Of a DNA stretch of 48,076 nt, positions 24,193 to 31,337 are shown piece after piece (the stretch's first letter is position 1; each line of letters starts with the position of its first letter). The position numbers and the translations under genes are program-made. The DNA is from an uncultured Collinsella sp. (GTDB lineage Bacteria; Actinomycetota; Coriobacteriia; Coriobacteriales; Coriobacteriaceae). The notes beneath the pieces are model-generated. The model was given only the letters and a program-made list of their open reading frames with translations, ran no database searches and was not told where the DNA came from. Location of the stretch: NCBI GenBank assembly GCA_900541785.1, contig UQKY01000011.1:1-48076 (forward strand), in the 5' to 3' direction.

Positions 24193-24977
24193 TCAAGATT
24201 AAGTCTGCAACGCAAATCGAGCAGATGAAGAAGGCAGGAGCGCTATCTAAGATGGCGCTCCGCCACGTTGGGGCCATGGTTCGCCCTGGTGTTTCGACCT
24301 TTGAGCTCGATCAGCTTGCGGAGCAGATTATCCGCATGCATGGTGGCACCCCGGCCTTTAAGGGTTACGGCGGGTTCCCCGGTACCATCTGTGCATCGAT
24401 CAACGATGCCGTTGTGCACGGTATTCCCAATCCTGACATGATCCTGCGCGATGGCGATATCATCTCCATCGATACGGGTGCCGTTGTCGACGGTTGGGTC
24501 GGCGATAACGCTTGGACGTTTTTCGTCGGTACCCCCACGCCCGAGGCCAAGGCCCTGTGCGAGGTTACGCGCGATTGCCTTAAGGCTGCCATCGAGCAGG
24601 CTGTTCCCGGTAACCATATTGGGGACATTGGTTATGCCGTCCAGTCCCTCGCCGAGTCTCACGGCTATGGCGTGCTTCGCGATTATGTGGGGCACGGAAT
24701 TGGCCATGTGATGCACGAGGACCCCAACGTTCCGAATTATGGAAAGAAGGGGAGGGGCGTTCGTCTCCAGGCTGGAATGGTCATTGCCATCGAGCCGATG
24801 GTCACGATGGGATCCAATCATGTGAGCACGGGCTCCGATGGTTGGATCGTCACGACCAACGACCACCTGCCCGCCGCGCACTACGAGAACACCGTCGCCA
24901 TTACCGATGACGGCCCGGTGATTCTCACCACCGACGCGCAAGGATCCTGGTGTTCGCTCCAGGGCGGAGAAATGTAA
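24189..24977 (+). CDS. map: Methionine aminopeptidase type I
   Basis: Protein of 262 aa that removes the initial Met. Metal ligands of the pita-bread fold are visible: VVHGIP (His), SIDTGAV and DNAWTF (two Asp), GHGIGHVMHE (His), AIEPM and ENTVAI (two Glu). Coupled to adk by an ATGA overlap. The C-terminal tail (TTDAQGSWCSLQGGEM) is slightly longer than the minimum. Confidence 0.96.
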   Translation: MIKIKSATQIEQMKKAGALSKMALRHVGAMVRPGVSTFELDQLAEQIIRMHGGTPAFKGYGGFPGTICASINDAVVHGIPNPDMILRDGDIISIDTGAVVDGWVGDNAWTFFVGTPTPEAKALCEVTRDCLKAAIEQAVPGNHIGDIGYAVQSLAESHGYGVLRDYVGHGIGHVMHEDPNVPNYGKKGRGVRLQAGMVIAIEPMVTMGSNHVSTGSDGWIVTTNDHLPAAHYENTVAITDDGPVILTTDAQGSWCSLQGGEM

Positions 24978-25013
24978 CAAGTTCCACGTAGTTGTGGAGC
25001 CATTACGAAGTTA

Positions 25014-25042
25014 TTACGATGCGTGCATACGTGTTGTAGAAT
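25014..25042 (+). promoter_or_regulatory. Candidate promoter of infA
   Basis: TAGAAT (25037-25042) with TTACGA 17 nt upstream (25014-25019), about 40 nt before infA. The -35 is a poor match. It would separate infA and the alpha operon from the secY-adk-map part. Confidence 0.4.
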
Positions 25043-25081
25043 ACTCAATCGCTGTCGTTTTCTAGAGAAAGATGATTGCTT

Positions 25082-25300
25082 GTGAAGAAGGAAGACGCAA
25101 TTGAGCTCGAGGGTACGGTAAAGGAACCGCTGCCCAACGCCATGTTTAAGGTCGAGCTCGAGAACGGTCATTCGGTTCTGTGCAACATTTCTGGCAAGAT
25201 CCGAATGAATTACATCCGTATTCTCCCCGGTGACAGGGTTGTCGTGGAGCTTTCCCCGTACGACCTGACCCGCGGCCGCATCACCTATCGCTATAAATAG
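25082..25300 (+). CDS. infA: Translation initiation factor IF-1
   Basis: Protein of 72 aa from GTG 25082, the normal IF-1 length: KKEDAIELEGTVKEPLPNAM and SPYDLTRGRITYRYK. A TTG two codons upstream is also possible. Single OB fold that occupies the A site during initiation. The 150-bp stretch after it, before rpmJ, has an imperfect dyad (CCGAC/GTCGG flanked by ACGCA/TGCGT) that may be a leader structure. Confidence 0.96.
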   Translation: MKKEDAIELEGTVKEPLPNAMFKVELENGHSVLCNISGKIRMNYIRILPGDRVVVELSPYDLTRGRITYRYK

Positions 25301-25450
25301 CGGCACGCATACACGCACTCCTTTTCCGACTGCAGGCTTAGCTCAACCTACGGTCGGATTGCGTGTGAAGACCAGCCATAGTTTTAAACGCCTGCGGCTG
25401 GGCGAGTAGATAGTAGGGAAGTAGTTTGAGCGCTACCGAAAGGAAGAACG

Positions 25451-25564
25451 ATGAAGGTACGTCCTTCGGTCAAGAAGATGTGCGATAAGTGCAAAATCAT
25501 TAGGCGCCATGGCAAGGTCCTCGTCATTTGCGAGAACCCCCGTCATAAGCAGCGTCAGGGTTAA
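25451..25564 (+). CDS. rpmJ: 50S ribosomal protein L36
   Basis: A 37-aa protein: MKVRPSVKKMCDKCKIIRRH followed by GKVLVICENPRHKQRQG. The zinc ligands CxxC, C and H are all present (zinc-type L36). Start ATG follows AAAGGAAGAACG. It opens the alpha operon with rpsM 14 nt downstream. Confidence 0.97.
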   Translation: MKVRPSVKKMCDKCKIIRRHGKVLVICENPRHKQRQG

Positions 25565-25578
25565 GAGAGGAGACTACG

Positions 25579-25953
25579 TTGGCCCGTATTAATGGTGTCG
25601 ACCTCCCGCGTGAGAAGCGCGTTGAGATCGGTCTGACCTACATTTACGGCATCGGCCGCACCACTGCGACGAAGATTTGCGTCGAGTGCAACGTTAACGT
25701 GGATACGCGCGTTAAGGACCTCACCGAGGATGAGGTTAACGCCATCCGCGATTATATCGACAAGAACCAGATCATGGTTGAGGGCGACCTCCGCCGTGAG
25801 CGCAACCAGAACGTCAAGCGCCTTATGGACATCGGCTGCAACCGCGGCCTTCGTCACCGCAAGGGCCTCCCGGTCCGCGGCCAGCGCACCCACACTAACG
25901 CTCGTACCCGCAAGGGCCCGAAGCGTCAGATCGGTGCTAAGAAGAAGAAATAA
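25579..25953 (+). CDS. rpsM: 30S ribosomal protein S13
   Basis: Protein of 124 aa with ARINGVDLPREKRVEIGLTY and the tail GLPVRGQRTHTNARTRKGPK. TTG start at 25579, supported by GAGAGGAG and by exact family length. It contacts the 50S subunit and P-site tRNA. Confidence 0.97.
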   Translation: MARINGVDLPREKRVEIGLTYIYGIGRTTATKICVECNVNVDTRVKDLTEDEVNAIRDYIDKNQIMVEGDLRRERNQNVKRLMDIGCNRGLRHRKGLPVRGQRTHTNARTRKGPKRQIGAKKKK

Positions 25954-25967
25954 GGAGCGCTAGATAG

Positions 25968-26372
25968 ATGGCTACTGCTAAGAAGAACGTTCGCGCTGCC
26001 CGTCTGAAGCGCGCGGACCGTAAGAACATTTCCGTGGGCCAGGCTCACATTCGTTCTACGTTCAACAACACGATCGTTTCGATCACCGATCCCCAGGGCA
26101 ACGTCATTTCCTGGAAGTCGGCTGGCCAGGTGGGCTTCAAGGGCTCCCGTAAGTCCACGCCGTTCGCTGCCCAGATGGCTGCCGAGGCTGCTGCCAAGCA
26201 GGCCATGGAGCACGGTATGAAGAAGGTTTCCGTCTTCGTCAAGGGCCCCGGCTCCGGTCGTGAGACCGCCATCCGCTCCCTCCAGGCTGCTGGCCTCGAG
26301 GTCTCGAGCATCCAGGACAAGACCCCCATCCCGCACAACGGCTGCCGCCCCAAGAAGCGTCGCCGCGTGTAA
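25968..26372 (+). CDS. rpsK: 30S ribosomal protein S11
   Basis: Protein of 134 aa: HIRSTFNNTIVSITDPQGN, GFKGSRKSTPFAAQ and the end PHNGCRPKKRRRV. Part of the 30S platform. AAGGAG precedes the ATG. Confidence 0.97.
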   Translation: MATAKKNVRAARLKRADRKNISVGQAHIRSTFNNTIVSITDPQGNVISWKSAGQVGFKGSRKSTPFAAQMAAEAAAKQAMEHGMKKVSVFVKGPGSGRETAIRSLQAAGLEVSSIQDKTPIPHNGCRPKKRRRV

Positions 26373-26391
26373 CTGAAAGGATCGTATCAAT

Positions 26392-26988
26392 ATGGCAATC
26401 GACAGGACTCCTGTTCTTAAGCGCTGCCGTCAGCTCGGGATCGATCCCGCTGAGCTCGGTTACAGCAGCAAGAAGGAATCTATCCGTCAGCCCAAGCGCC
26501 GTCGCAAGGAATCTGAGTACGGCATGCAGCTGCGCGAGAAGCAGAAGGTCAAGTTCATCTATGGCGTTCTGGAGAAGCAGTTCCACGGCTACTTCAACAA
26601 GGCCCGTAAGATGAACGGCGTCACCGGTGAGAACCTCATGATCATCCTTGAGTCTCGCCTCGACAACGTCGTCTTCCGTCTTGGCTTCGCCCGCACCCGC
26701 AAAGAGGCTCGTCAGTCCGTCCGTCACGGTCACTTCACCGTGAACGGCAAGCGCGTGGACATCCCGTCCTACCGCGTCAAGGCCGGCGACGTCGTCGCTG
26801 TCGGCGAGAAGTTCCGTGACCTCCTCCCCATCAAGGAGGCCCTGATTTCCTCCGAGCGTTTCGAGGTCCCTGGCTGGCTCGAGGTCGATATCGAGAAGCT
26901 GTCTGGTAACGTGCTCGCTCTGCCGACGCGTGAGCAGATCAGCGGTGATATCAACGAGCAGCTCATCGTCGAGCTCTACTCTAAGTAG
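26392..26988 (+). CDS. rpsD: 30S ribosomal protein S4
   Basis: Protein of 198 aa with S4 RNA-binding domain (ESRLDNVVFRLGFARTRKEA, RVDIPSYRVKAGDVV). No zinc cysteines in the N-terminal part (only C12-like CRQLGI), so it is the zinc-free form. It nucleates 30S assembly. Start ATG 26392 after AAAGGA. Confidence 0.97.
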   Translation: MAIDRTPVLKRCRQLGIDPAELGYSSKKESIRQPKRRRKESEYGMQLREKQKVKFIYGVLEKQFHGYFNKARKMNGVTGENLMIILESRLDNVVFRLGFARTRKEARQSVRHGHFTVNGKRVDIPSYRVKAGDVVAVGEKFRDLLPIKEALISSERFEVPGWLEVDIEKLSGNVLALPTREQISGDINEQLIVELYSK

Positions 26989-27020
26989 TCCATCCGGGCT
27001 GCTGAGGCTGGAGGTAATAC

Positions 27021-27962
27021 ATGTCAGAATTCATTAGGCCTCAGGTTCAGGTCGAAGAGATTAACGAGACGTCTGCTCGTGTCTCCGTCGAGCCGCTCGA
27101 GCGTGGCTACGGCGATACACTGGGTAACTCCCTTCGTCGCGTTCTTCTGTCCTCACTCGAGGGTGCCGCCGTCGAGGCTATTCAGATCGATGGCGCGCAG
27201 CACGAGTTCATGACCATCCCTAACATGGTCGAGGATGTCACCGACATCGTCCTGAATGTCAAGGGTCTTGTCTTCAGGGCTCTCGGCACGACCGACGAGG
27301 CGACCGCCACCATTTCGGTTGACGGCCCCTGCGAGGTCACCGGTGCGGACTTCTTTATTCCGTCCGAGTTTGAGCTGGTCAACCCCGAGCAGCACATTGC
27401 TACGCTCACCGAGGGTGGCCATCTCACCATGAGCATGCGCATCGGCTATGGCCGCGGCTATGTCTCTGGCGAGGCTAACAAGCGCGACAACGATCCCATC
27501 GGTGTGATCCACGTCGACTCGCTGTACTCGCCGGTGTCCCGTTGCGCCAAGCTCGTTGAGGCTTGCCGTGTCGGTCAACACACCGACTACGACCGCCTTG
27601 TCCTCGAGATCGAGACCAACGGCTCCATCGCTCCGCGCGACGCCGTGGTCCAGGCTGCCAATATCATCAACCAGCATATGGCTGCCTTTATGAACCTTGC
27701 CGAGACCCCCGAGGTCGAGGAGGAGGCTTCGATCTTCGCTCCCGAGGTCACCAACGACAACGCCGAGCTGGACAAGCAGATTGAGGATCTGGACCTTTCC
27801 GTCCGTTCCTACAACTGCCTTAAGCGCGCCAGCATTCACTCGGTCCGTCAGCTCGTTGAGTTCTCGGAGAACGATCTGCTCAACATCCGTAACTTCGGTG
27901 TTAAGTCGATCGAGGAAGTGAAGGACAAGCTTGAGTCCATGGGCCTGAGCCTGAAGGCTTAA
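27021..27962 (+). CDS. rpoA: RNA polymerase alpha subunit
   Basis: Protein of 313 aa. The N-terminal dimerisation domain (ERGYGDTLGNSLRRVLLSSL) is joined by an acidic linker (VEEEASIFAPEVTNDNAELD) to the C-terminal domain (about 245-313; LDLSVRSYNCLKRASIHSVR, LLNIRNFGVKSIEEVKDKL) that contacts UP elements and activators. AGGTAATAC precedes the ATG. Confidence 0.97.
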   Translation: MSEFIRPQVQVEEINETSARVSVEPLERGYGDTLGNSLRRVLLSSLEGAAVEAIQIDGAQHEFMTIPNMVEDVTDIVLNVKGLVFRALGTTDEATATISVDGPCEVTGADFFIPSEFELVNPEQHIATLTEGGHLTMSMRIGYGRGYVSGEANKRDNDPIGVIHVDSLYSPVSRCAKLVEACRVGQHTDYDRLVLEIETNGSIAPRDAVVQAANIINQHMAAFMNLAETPEVEEEASIFAPEVTNDNAELDKQIEDLDLSVRSYNCLKRASIHSVRQLVEFSENDLLNIRNFGVKSIEEVKDKLESMGLSLKA

Positions 27963-27992
27963 TGCTTCGCATATTTGAGGAGAAACTAGACC

Positions 27993-28460
27993 ATGCGTCA
28001 CAACGTTAAGAAGGGCCTGAAGCTCGGCACCGATGCGAGCCACACCAAGGCCATGAAGAAGAGCCTGGCCAAGGCCCTCTTCGAGAACGACCGCATCAAG
28101 ACCACCGAGACCCGCGCTAAGGCGCTGCGTTCGGTCGTCGATCCGATCATCACCTGGGCCAAGAAGGGCGACCTGCACTCTCGTCGTCTGGCCATCGCCA
28201 AGCTCGGCGATAAGCAGCTCGTTGCCGAGATCTTCGACAAGGCTGCTCAGGGCATGTGGCAGGACCGCAACGGCGGTTACACCCGCATCATGAAGCTCGG
28301 TAACCGTAAGGGCGACAACGCTCCTATCGTTATCATGGAGCTCGTCACCGAGCCTTGCACGCCTAAGGCCAAGAAGGCTGCTCCGGCCCCCAAGAAGGCC
28401 GCTGCTCCCAAGAAGGTCGAGGCCGTCGAGGAGGCTCCTGCTGAGGAGACCGCTGAGTAG
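27993..28460 (+). CDS. rplQ: 50S ribosomal protein L17 with Lys/Ala-rich tail
   Basis: Protein of 155 aa. The first 118 or so residues are standard L17 (HNVKKGLKLGTDASHTKAMK, KALFENDRIKTTETRAKALR). The last 35 residues are a low-complexity Lys/Ala/Pro then Glu-rich tail, as seen in many actinobacteria. Last gene of the alpha operon; a perfect terminator follows. Confidence 0.96.
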   Translation: MRHNVKKGLKLGTDASHTKAMKKSLAKALFENDRIKTTETRAKALRSVVDPIITWAKKGDLHSRRLAIAKLGDKQLVAEIFDKAAQGMWQDRNGGYTRIMKLGNRKGDNAPIVIMELVTEPCTPKAKKAAPAPKKAAAPKKVEAVEEAPAEETAE

Positions 28461-28486
28461 ACAATCCGTCTGCATAGGCTATATTC

Positions 28487-28517
28487 GAGGGGTACGCTCG
28501 CGTACCCCTCTTTTTTT
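28487..28517 (+). terminator. Intrinsic terminator of the ribosomal operon
   Basis: GAGGGGTACG (28487-28496) and CGTACCCCTC (28501-28510) form a perfect 10-bp stem with loop CTCG, followed by seven T residues. Confidence 0.93.
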
Positions 28518-28552
28518 GTCGCGATACCGTTGATTGTTTGTTGGGAGCGCCC

Positions 28553-29377
28553 ATGACCGCGCCGTCTGATTTGAATTCGATTCCAGAGCTCGATGCCACG
28601 CTCGTATTCCGTGTTGCCTATGACGGTTCGTCCTATAGCGGCTTTGCGGAGCAGCCGGGGCAAACGACGGTTGCGGGCGAGCTGCGTCGCGCTATCGAGA
28701 CGCTCTTGCGCCGTCCAATCGACCTGACGTGTGCAGGCCGTACCGATGCCGGCGTGCATGCGGTGGCGCAGTACATCAGCGTGCCCGTAACGGACGCTGA
28801 GCTTGCGTGTACGCGCCGTAGGTGGCTGAGGGCTATGGATGCCCTCCTTCCCAAAGATATCGCCATAAACGAGGTCTACAAGGCCCGTAAGGGCTTTTCT
28901 GCGCGCTTTGACGCGCGGTCCCGTACGTATACGTACCGTATTGCCGATCGCGACGCGCGCCCCGTGCTCTCGCGCGGTGCGGTGTGGTGGCAACGCTTTC
29001 CCTTGGATGTCGATGCCATGGCTACCGCGTGCCCTGCGCTCTTGGGCGAACAAGACTTTAAGAGCTTTTGCAAGGTCGCCTCTGCCGTGGGCAAGCCTAC
29101 GCACCGCTGCGTGATGCGTGCCGAGTTTGGCCACGAGGTCGCTTTTGGCGAGGATATCCTGACCTTCACTATCGAGGGCAACGCCTTTTTGCACTCGATG
29201 GTGCGCACTATTGTGGGCACGCTCGTGGAGATTGGCATGCATCGTCGCGATCCCGAGTGGATGCGCGAGGTTATTGACGCCTGCGACCGTACCGCTGCGG
29301 GTCCCACGGCGCCTGCCTGCGGCCTTACGTTTATGGGCGTCGATTACGATCCAGCCGAGCTTGTCGTGCTCGACTAG
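28553..29377 (+). CDS. truA: tRNA pseudouridine synthase A
   Basis: Protein of 274 aa. It makes pseudouridine at positions 38-40 of tRNA anticodon arms. The catalytic Asp is in CAGRTDAGVHA (near 60), with VAYDGSSYSGFAEQPG at the start and FLHSMVRTIVGTLVEIG late. ATG 28553 follows GGGAG; an in-frame TTG at 28538 is less likely. Usual place after rplQ. Confidence 0.94.
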   Translation: MTAPSDLNSIPELDATLVFRVAYDGSSYSGFAEQPGQTTVAGELRRAIETLLRRPIDLTCAGRTDAGVHAVAQYISVPVTDAELACTRRRWLRAMDALLPKDIAINEVYKARKGFSARFDARSRTYTYRIADRDARPVLSRGAVWWQRFPLDVDAMATACPALLGEQDFKSFCKVASAVGKPTHRCVMRAEFGHEVAFGEDILTFTIEGNAFLHSMVRTIVGTLVEIGMHRRDPEWMREVIDACDRTAAGPTAPACGLTFMGVDYDPAELVVLD

Positions 29378-29538
29378 GGGAGTGCTCGGCGCGTCCGTAC
29401 CTGGCACATACTATGTGTGAGCTGCGCGTGTGCAACATCTGTTCTTGGCGTGCAACATGTTAGGCGGCTCGTTGCTTTTATAGCTCGGGTGTACCATGAA
29501 CGACGGTTTGATTTGGCGCTGTCGAGAGGACGGAAAAC

Positions 29539-30579
29539 TTGGTTCGACGTGGTTCGCATCCGCGACTTTCGGTGATCCTTATTGTTGAGGGTTCGCCCAG
29601 CTATGCGATGCGCGCGCTCGAGAGCGTCCAGAACCAAGACCTCTATGACCTGCAAATTGTCGTGGTTTGTCGCGACGTTGCGCCGGGCGTGCGCCATTCA
29701 CTCGAAGTTGCCGCTGGCAGGGATATTCACATCGATTTGATTGACGTCGAGGATTCGGCGCGCGGAGCATGTCTCAAGGCCGGTTTTGCCGCCTCGCGTG
29801 GATTGCAGATTGTTGCCATGAATGCCGACGAGTGGTTTGCCCCACAGTCCCTTTCCAAGATGGTTGATGTTGCGTGCGATGCTGCGGCAGACATGGTGAT
29901 TCCCACGGCATCGCTCGACCGCTACGATGCTCATCGTGAGCGTCATTCGCGCGTACTGGATGCCACCTCTCTTGCGATCGATGACCGTGCTTCTTTGGCG
30001 GCTGGTCTGTCTCAGATGATTTCCGGCGGCTTGATTGCCCAGACTTCCGGTGTGATGTACAGCCGCTCGTTGTTCGAGACGTGTTTGTCGCGCGACCGTG
30101 CGCTTCGCTCGATTGGGTTTATGACATGCGCCCTTTCGCAGGCGCAACGCATATCCGGGTGCGGTGACGCCTGTTTCCATACGGTGGCGCCACAGCTTAC
30201 AGATGCTTTTGACCCCACATTGTTTGCCAAGCTTACCGATGACGCCCGGGCGCTCGACGAGCTTACTGATTCGCTTGTAGAGGCGGGCGGTGACACGCAG
30301 CTAAAGGTTGCGAGCCATATGTTTTACTTCGCCGGGTTGGTCGCCTGCATCGAGAATTTGTGCCTGAGCCCGCATGGGTTGTCGTCAATCGAGCGTTCCG
30401 CCCGCATGCGTGATATGCTCGATGCGCCTCGAACCCGTCAGATGGTCGCCGCGCTCAAGGATAACCATCGGGGACTTGGTCTGTTGTTTGGGCCGATCGC
30501 CAGCGCCAAGCCCGCGCGCTGCGTGATGTGTACGCATCTGGCAGCTTTTCTTAACCGGACGGGCGCAAAAACCGCCTAA
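29539..30579 (+). CDS. Glycosyltransferase family 2-like protein
   Basis: Protein of 346 aa. The first 130 residues resemble the GT-A fold of family 2: LSVILIVEGSPSYAMRALES, an ASRGLQIVAMNADEW segment where NADEW stands in for the usual DxD, but with VIL at the start instead of the common VSVI. The C-terminal 200 residues are not recognised and have several cysteines. TTG start 29539 after GAGGACGG. Sugar donor and acceptor unknown; it could have lost activity. Two GTGCAACAT copies 20 bp apart (29430, 29450) lie upstream. Confidence 0.55.
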   Translation: MVRRGSHPRLSVILIVEGSPSYAMRALESVQNQDLYDLQIVVVCRDVAPGVRHSLEVAAGRDIHIDLIDVEDSARGACLKAGFAASRGLQIVAMNADEWFAPQSLSKMVDVACDAAADMVIPTASLDRYDAHRERHSRVLDATSLAIDDRASLAAGLSQMISGGLIAQTSGVMYSRSLFETCLSRDRALRSIGFMTCALSQAQRISGCGDACFHTVAPQLTDAFDPTLFAKLTDDARALDELTDSLVEAGGDTQLKVASHMFYFAGLVACIENLCLSPHGLSSIERSARMRDMLDAPRTRQMVAALKDNHRGLGLLFGPIASAKPARCVMCTHLAAFLNRTGAKTA

Positions 30580-30585
30580 ACGGCT

Positions 30586-30623
30586 CATTTCGAAACAAAC
30601 TTGCATAGAATTGTTTCGAAATG
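30586..30623. promoter_or_regulatory. Paired TTTCGAAA inverted repeat upstream of argR
   Basis: CATTTCGAAACAA (30586-30598) and TTGTTTCGAAATG (30611-30623) are exact 13-bp inverses 12 bp apart; each contains the palindrome TTTCGAAA, centres 25 bp apart. Operator-like; could also act as a weak terminator for the preceding gene but lacks a T-run. Confidence 0.6.
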
Positions 30624-30643
30624 CGTTCTTATACACAAAAGTC

Positions 30644-30668
30644 TTCAAATAGCGTTAAACTATTCAAA
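30644..30668. promoter_or_regulatory. Possible ARG box upstream of argR
   Basis: TTCAAATAG (30644-30652) and CTATTCAAA (30660-30668) form a 7-of-9 dyad and contain TATTCA, a half-site of the known ARG box (TNTGAATWWWWATTCANW). Autoregulation by ArgR would fit; the match is imperfect. Confidence 0.3.
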
Positions 30669-30711
30669 CACTGATTGATTGTCTCCGCCATCTTTTGGAG
30701 TGAGGGTTTGT

Positions 30712-31149
30712 ATGGCTAAAAAACGCAATGGGCGCCAGGATGCCATTAGAGATATTGTGCGCAATAAGGACGTCCGTACGCAGCGCGTGCTGGTCGATGA
30801 GCTCCGCGCTATGGGCTTTGATTGCACGCAGGCGACTGTCTCTCGCGATATTGCCGATATGGGGCTGCGTAAGCTCCCTGAGGGCATCTATGTTCTGGCA
30901 GAGGACCTGCACCTGCAGCGTATGGTTTCCGAGCTCGTAACGGGCGTTCTGCGCACCGATAATCTGGTTATGATCAAGGCTCAGCCTGGCACGGCTTCCG
31001 GCATCGCCGCCGCCGTTGATGCGGCAGAGTTGCCCGATGTGCTTGGCTCGCTTGCCGGCAACGATACGATTTTGGTTATTGCCCAGACGGCCGAGGACGG
31101 CGAGCGTCTTGAGGCGCTGATCAATAAGCTGAGCAATTCTCGCAAGTAG
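30712..31149 (+). CDS. argR: Arginine repressor ArgR
   Basis: Protein of 145 aa. N-terminal winged helix (about 1-70: RTQRVLVDELRAMGFDCTQA TVSRDIADMGL) and C-terminal arginine-binding oligomerisation domain with TASGIAAAVDAAELPDVLGS and GNDTILVIA. The start is ATG 30712; the frame extends to 30679 without a site. No arginine biosynthesis genes are near, so it is an unlinked regulator here. Confidence 0.93.
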   Translation: MAKKRNGRQDAIRDIVRNKDVRTQRVLVDELRAMGFDCTQATVSRDIADMGLRKLPEGIYVLAEDLHLQRMVSELVTGVLRTDNLVMIKAQPGTASGIAAAVDAAELPDVLGSLAGNDTILVIAQTAEDGERLEALINKLSNSRK

Positions 31150-31199
31150 GCGTGCGGGTCGTGCGCTCGGCACTGTGTGCGTGACATGGTGGCTTGTAA

Positions 31200-31232
31200 G
31201 GGGTATCGACGTTGGTCGGTGCCCCCTTTTTT
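31200..31232 (+). terminator. Terminator of argR
   Basis: GGGGTATCGAC (31200-31210) pairs with GTCGGTGCCCC (31215-31225) using two G-U pairs, loop GTTG, then C and six T residues (31227-31232). Confidence 0.85.
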
Positions 31233-31270
31233 GTCTGCCGGTATAAAGACCGCCCATCAGGTCGCTTTAA

Positions 31271-31315
31271 ACTAAAAAGGCCCCCGAGCAGTTTAATAAG
31301 CTGCTCGGGGGCCTT
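31271..31315 (-). terminator. Terminator of the PBP gene
   Basis: AAGGCCCCCGAGCAG (31277-31291) and CTGCTCGGGGGCCTT (31301-31315) are perfect inverses. On the minus strand the stem is followed by TTTTTAGTTT, so it ends the PBP transcript; on the plus strand only CTTGTTGCTT follows. Confidence 0.88.
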
Positions 31316-31337
31316 GTTGCTTATGGCCGGATGATTT

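Noticed and set aside
27153..28475. Minus-strand frame opposite rpoA and rplQ
   Set aside because: Covers two certain genes; Leu/Gly/Val-rich shadow without domains.
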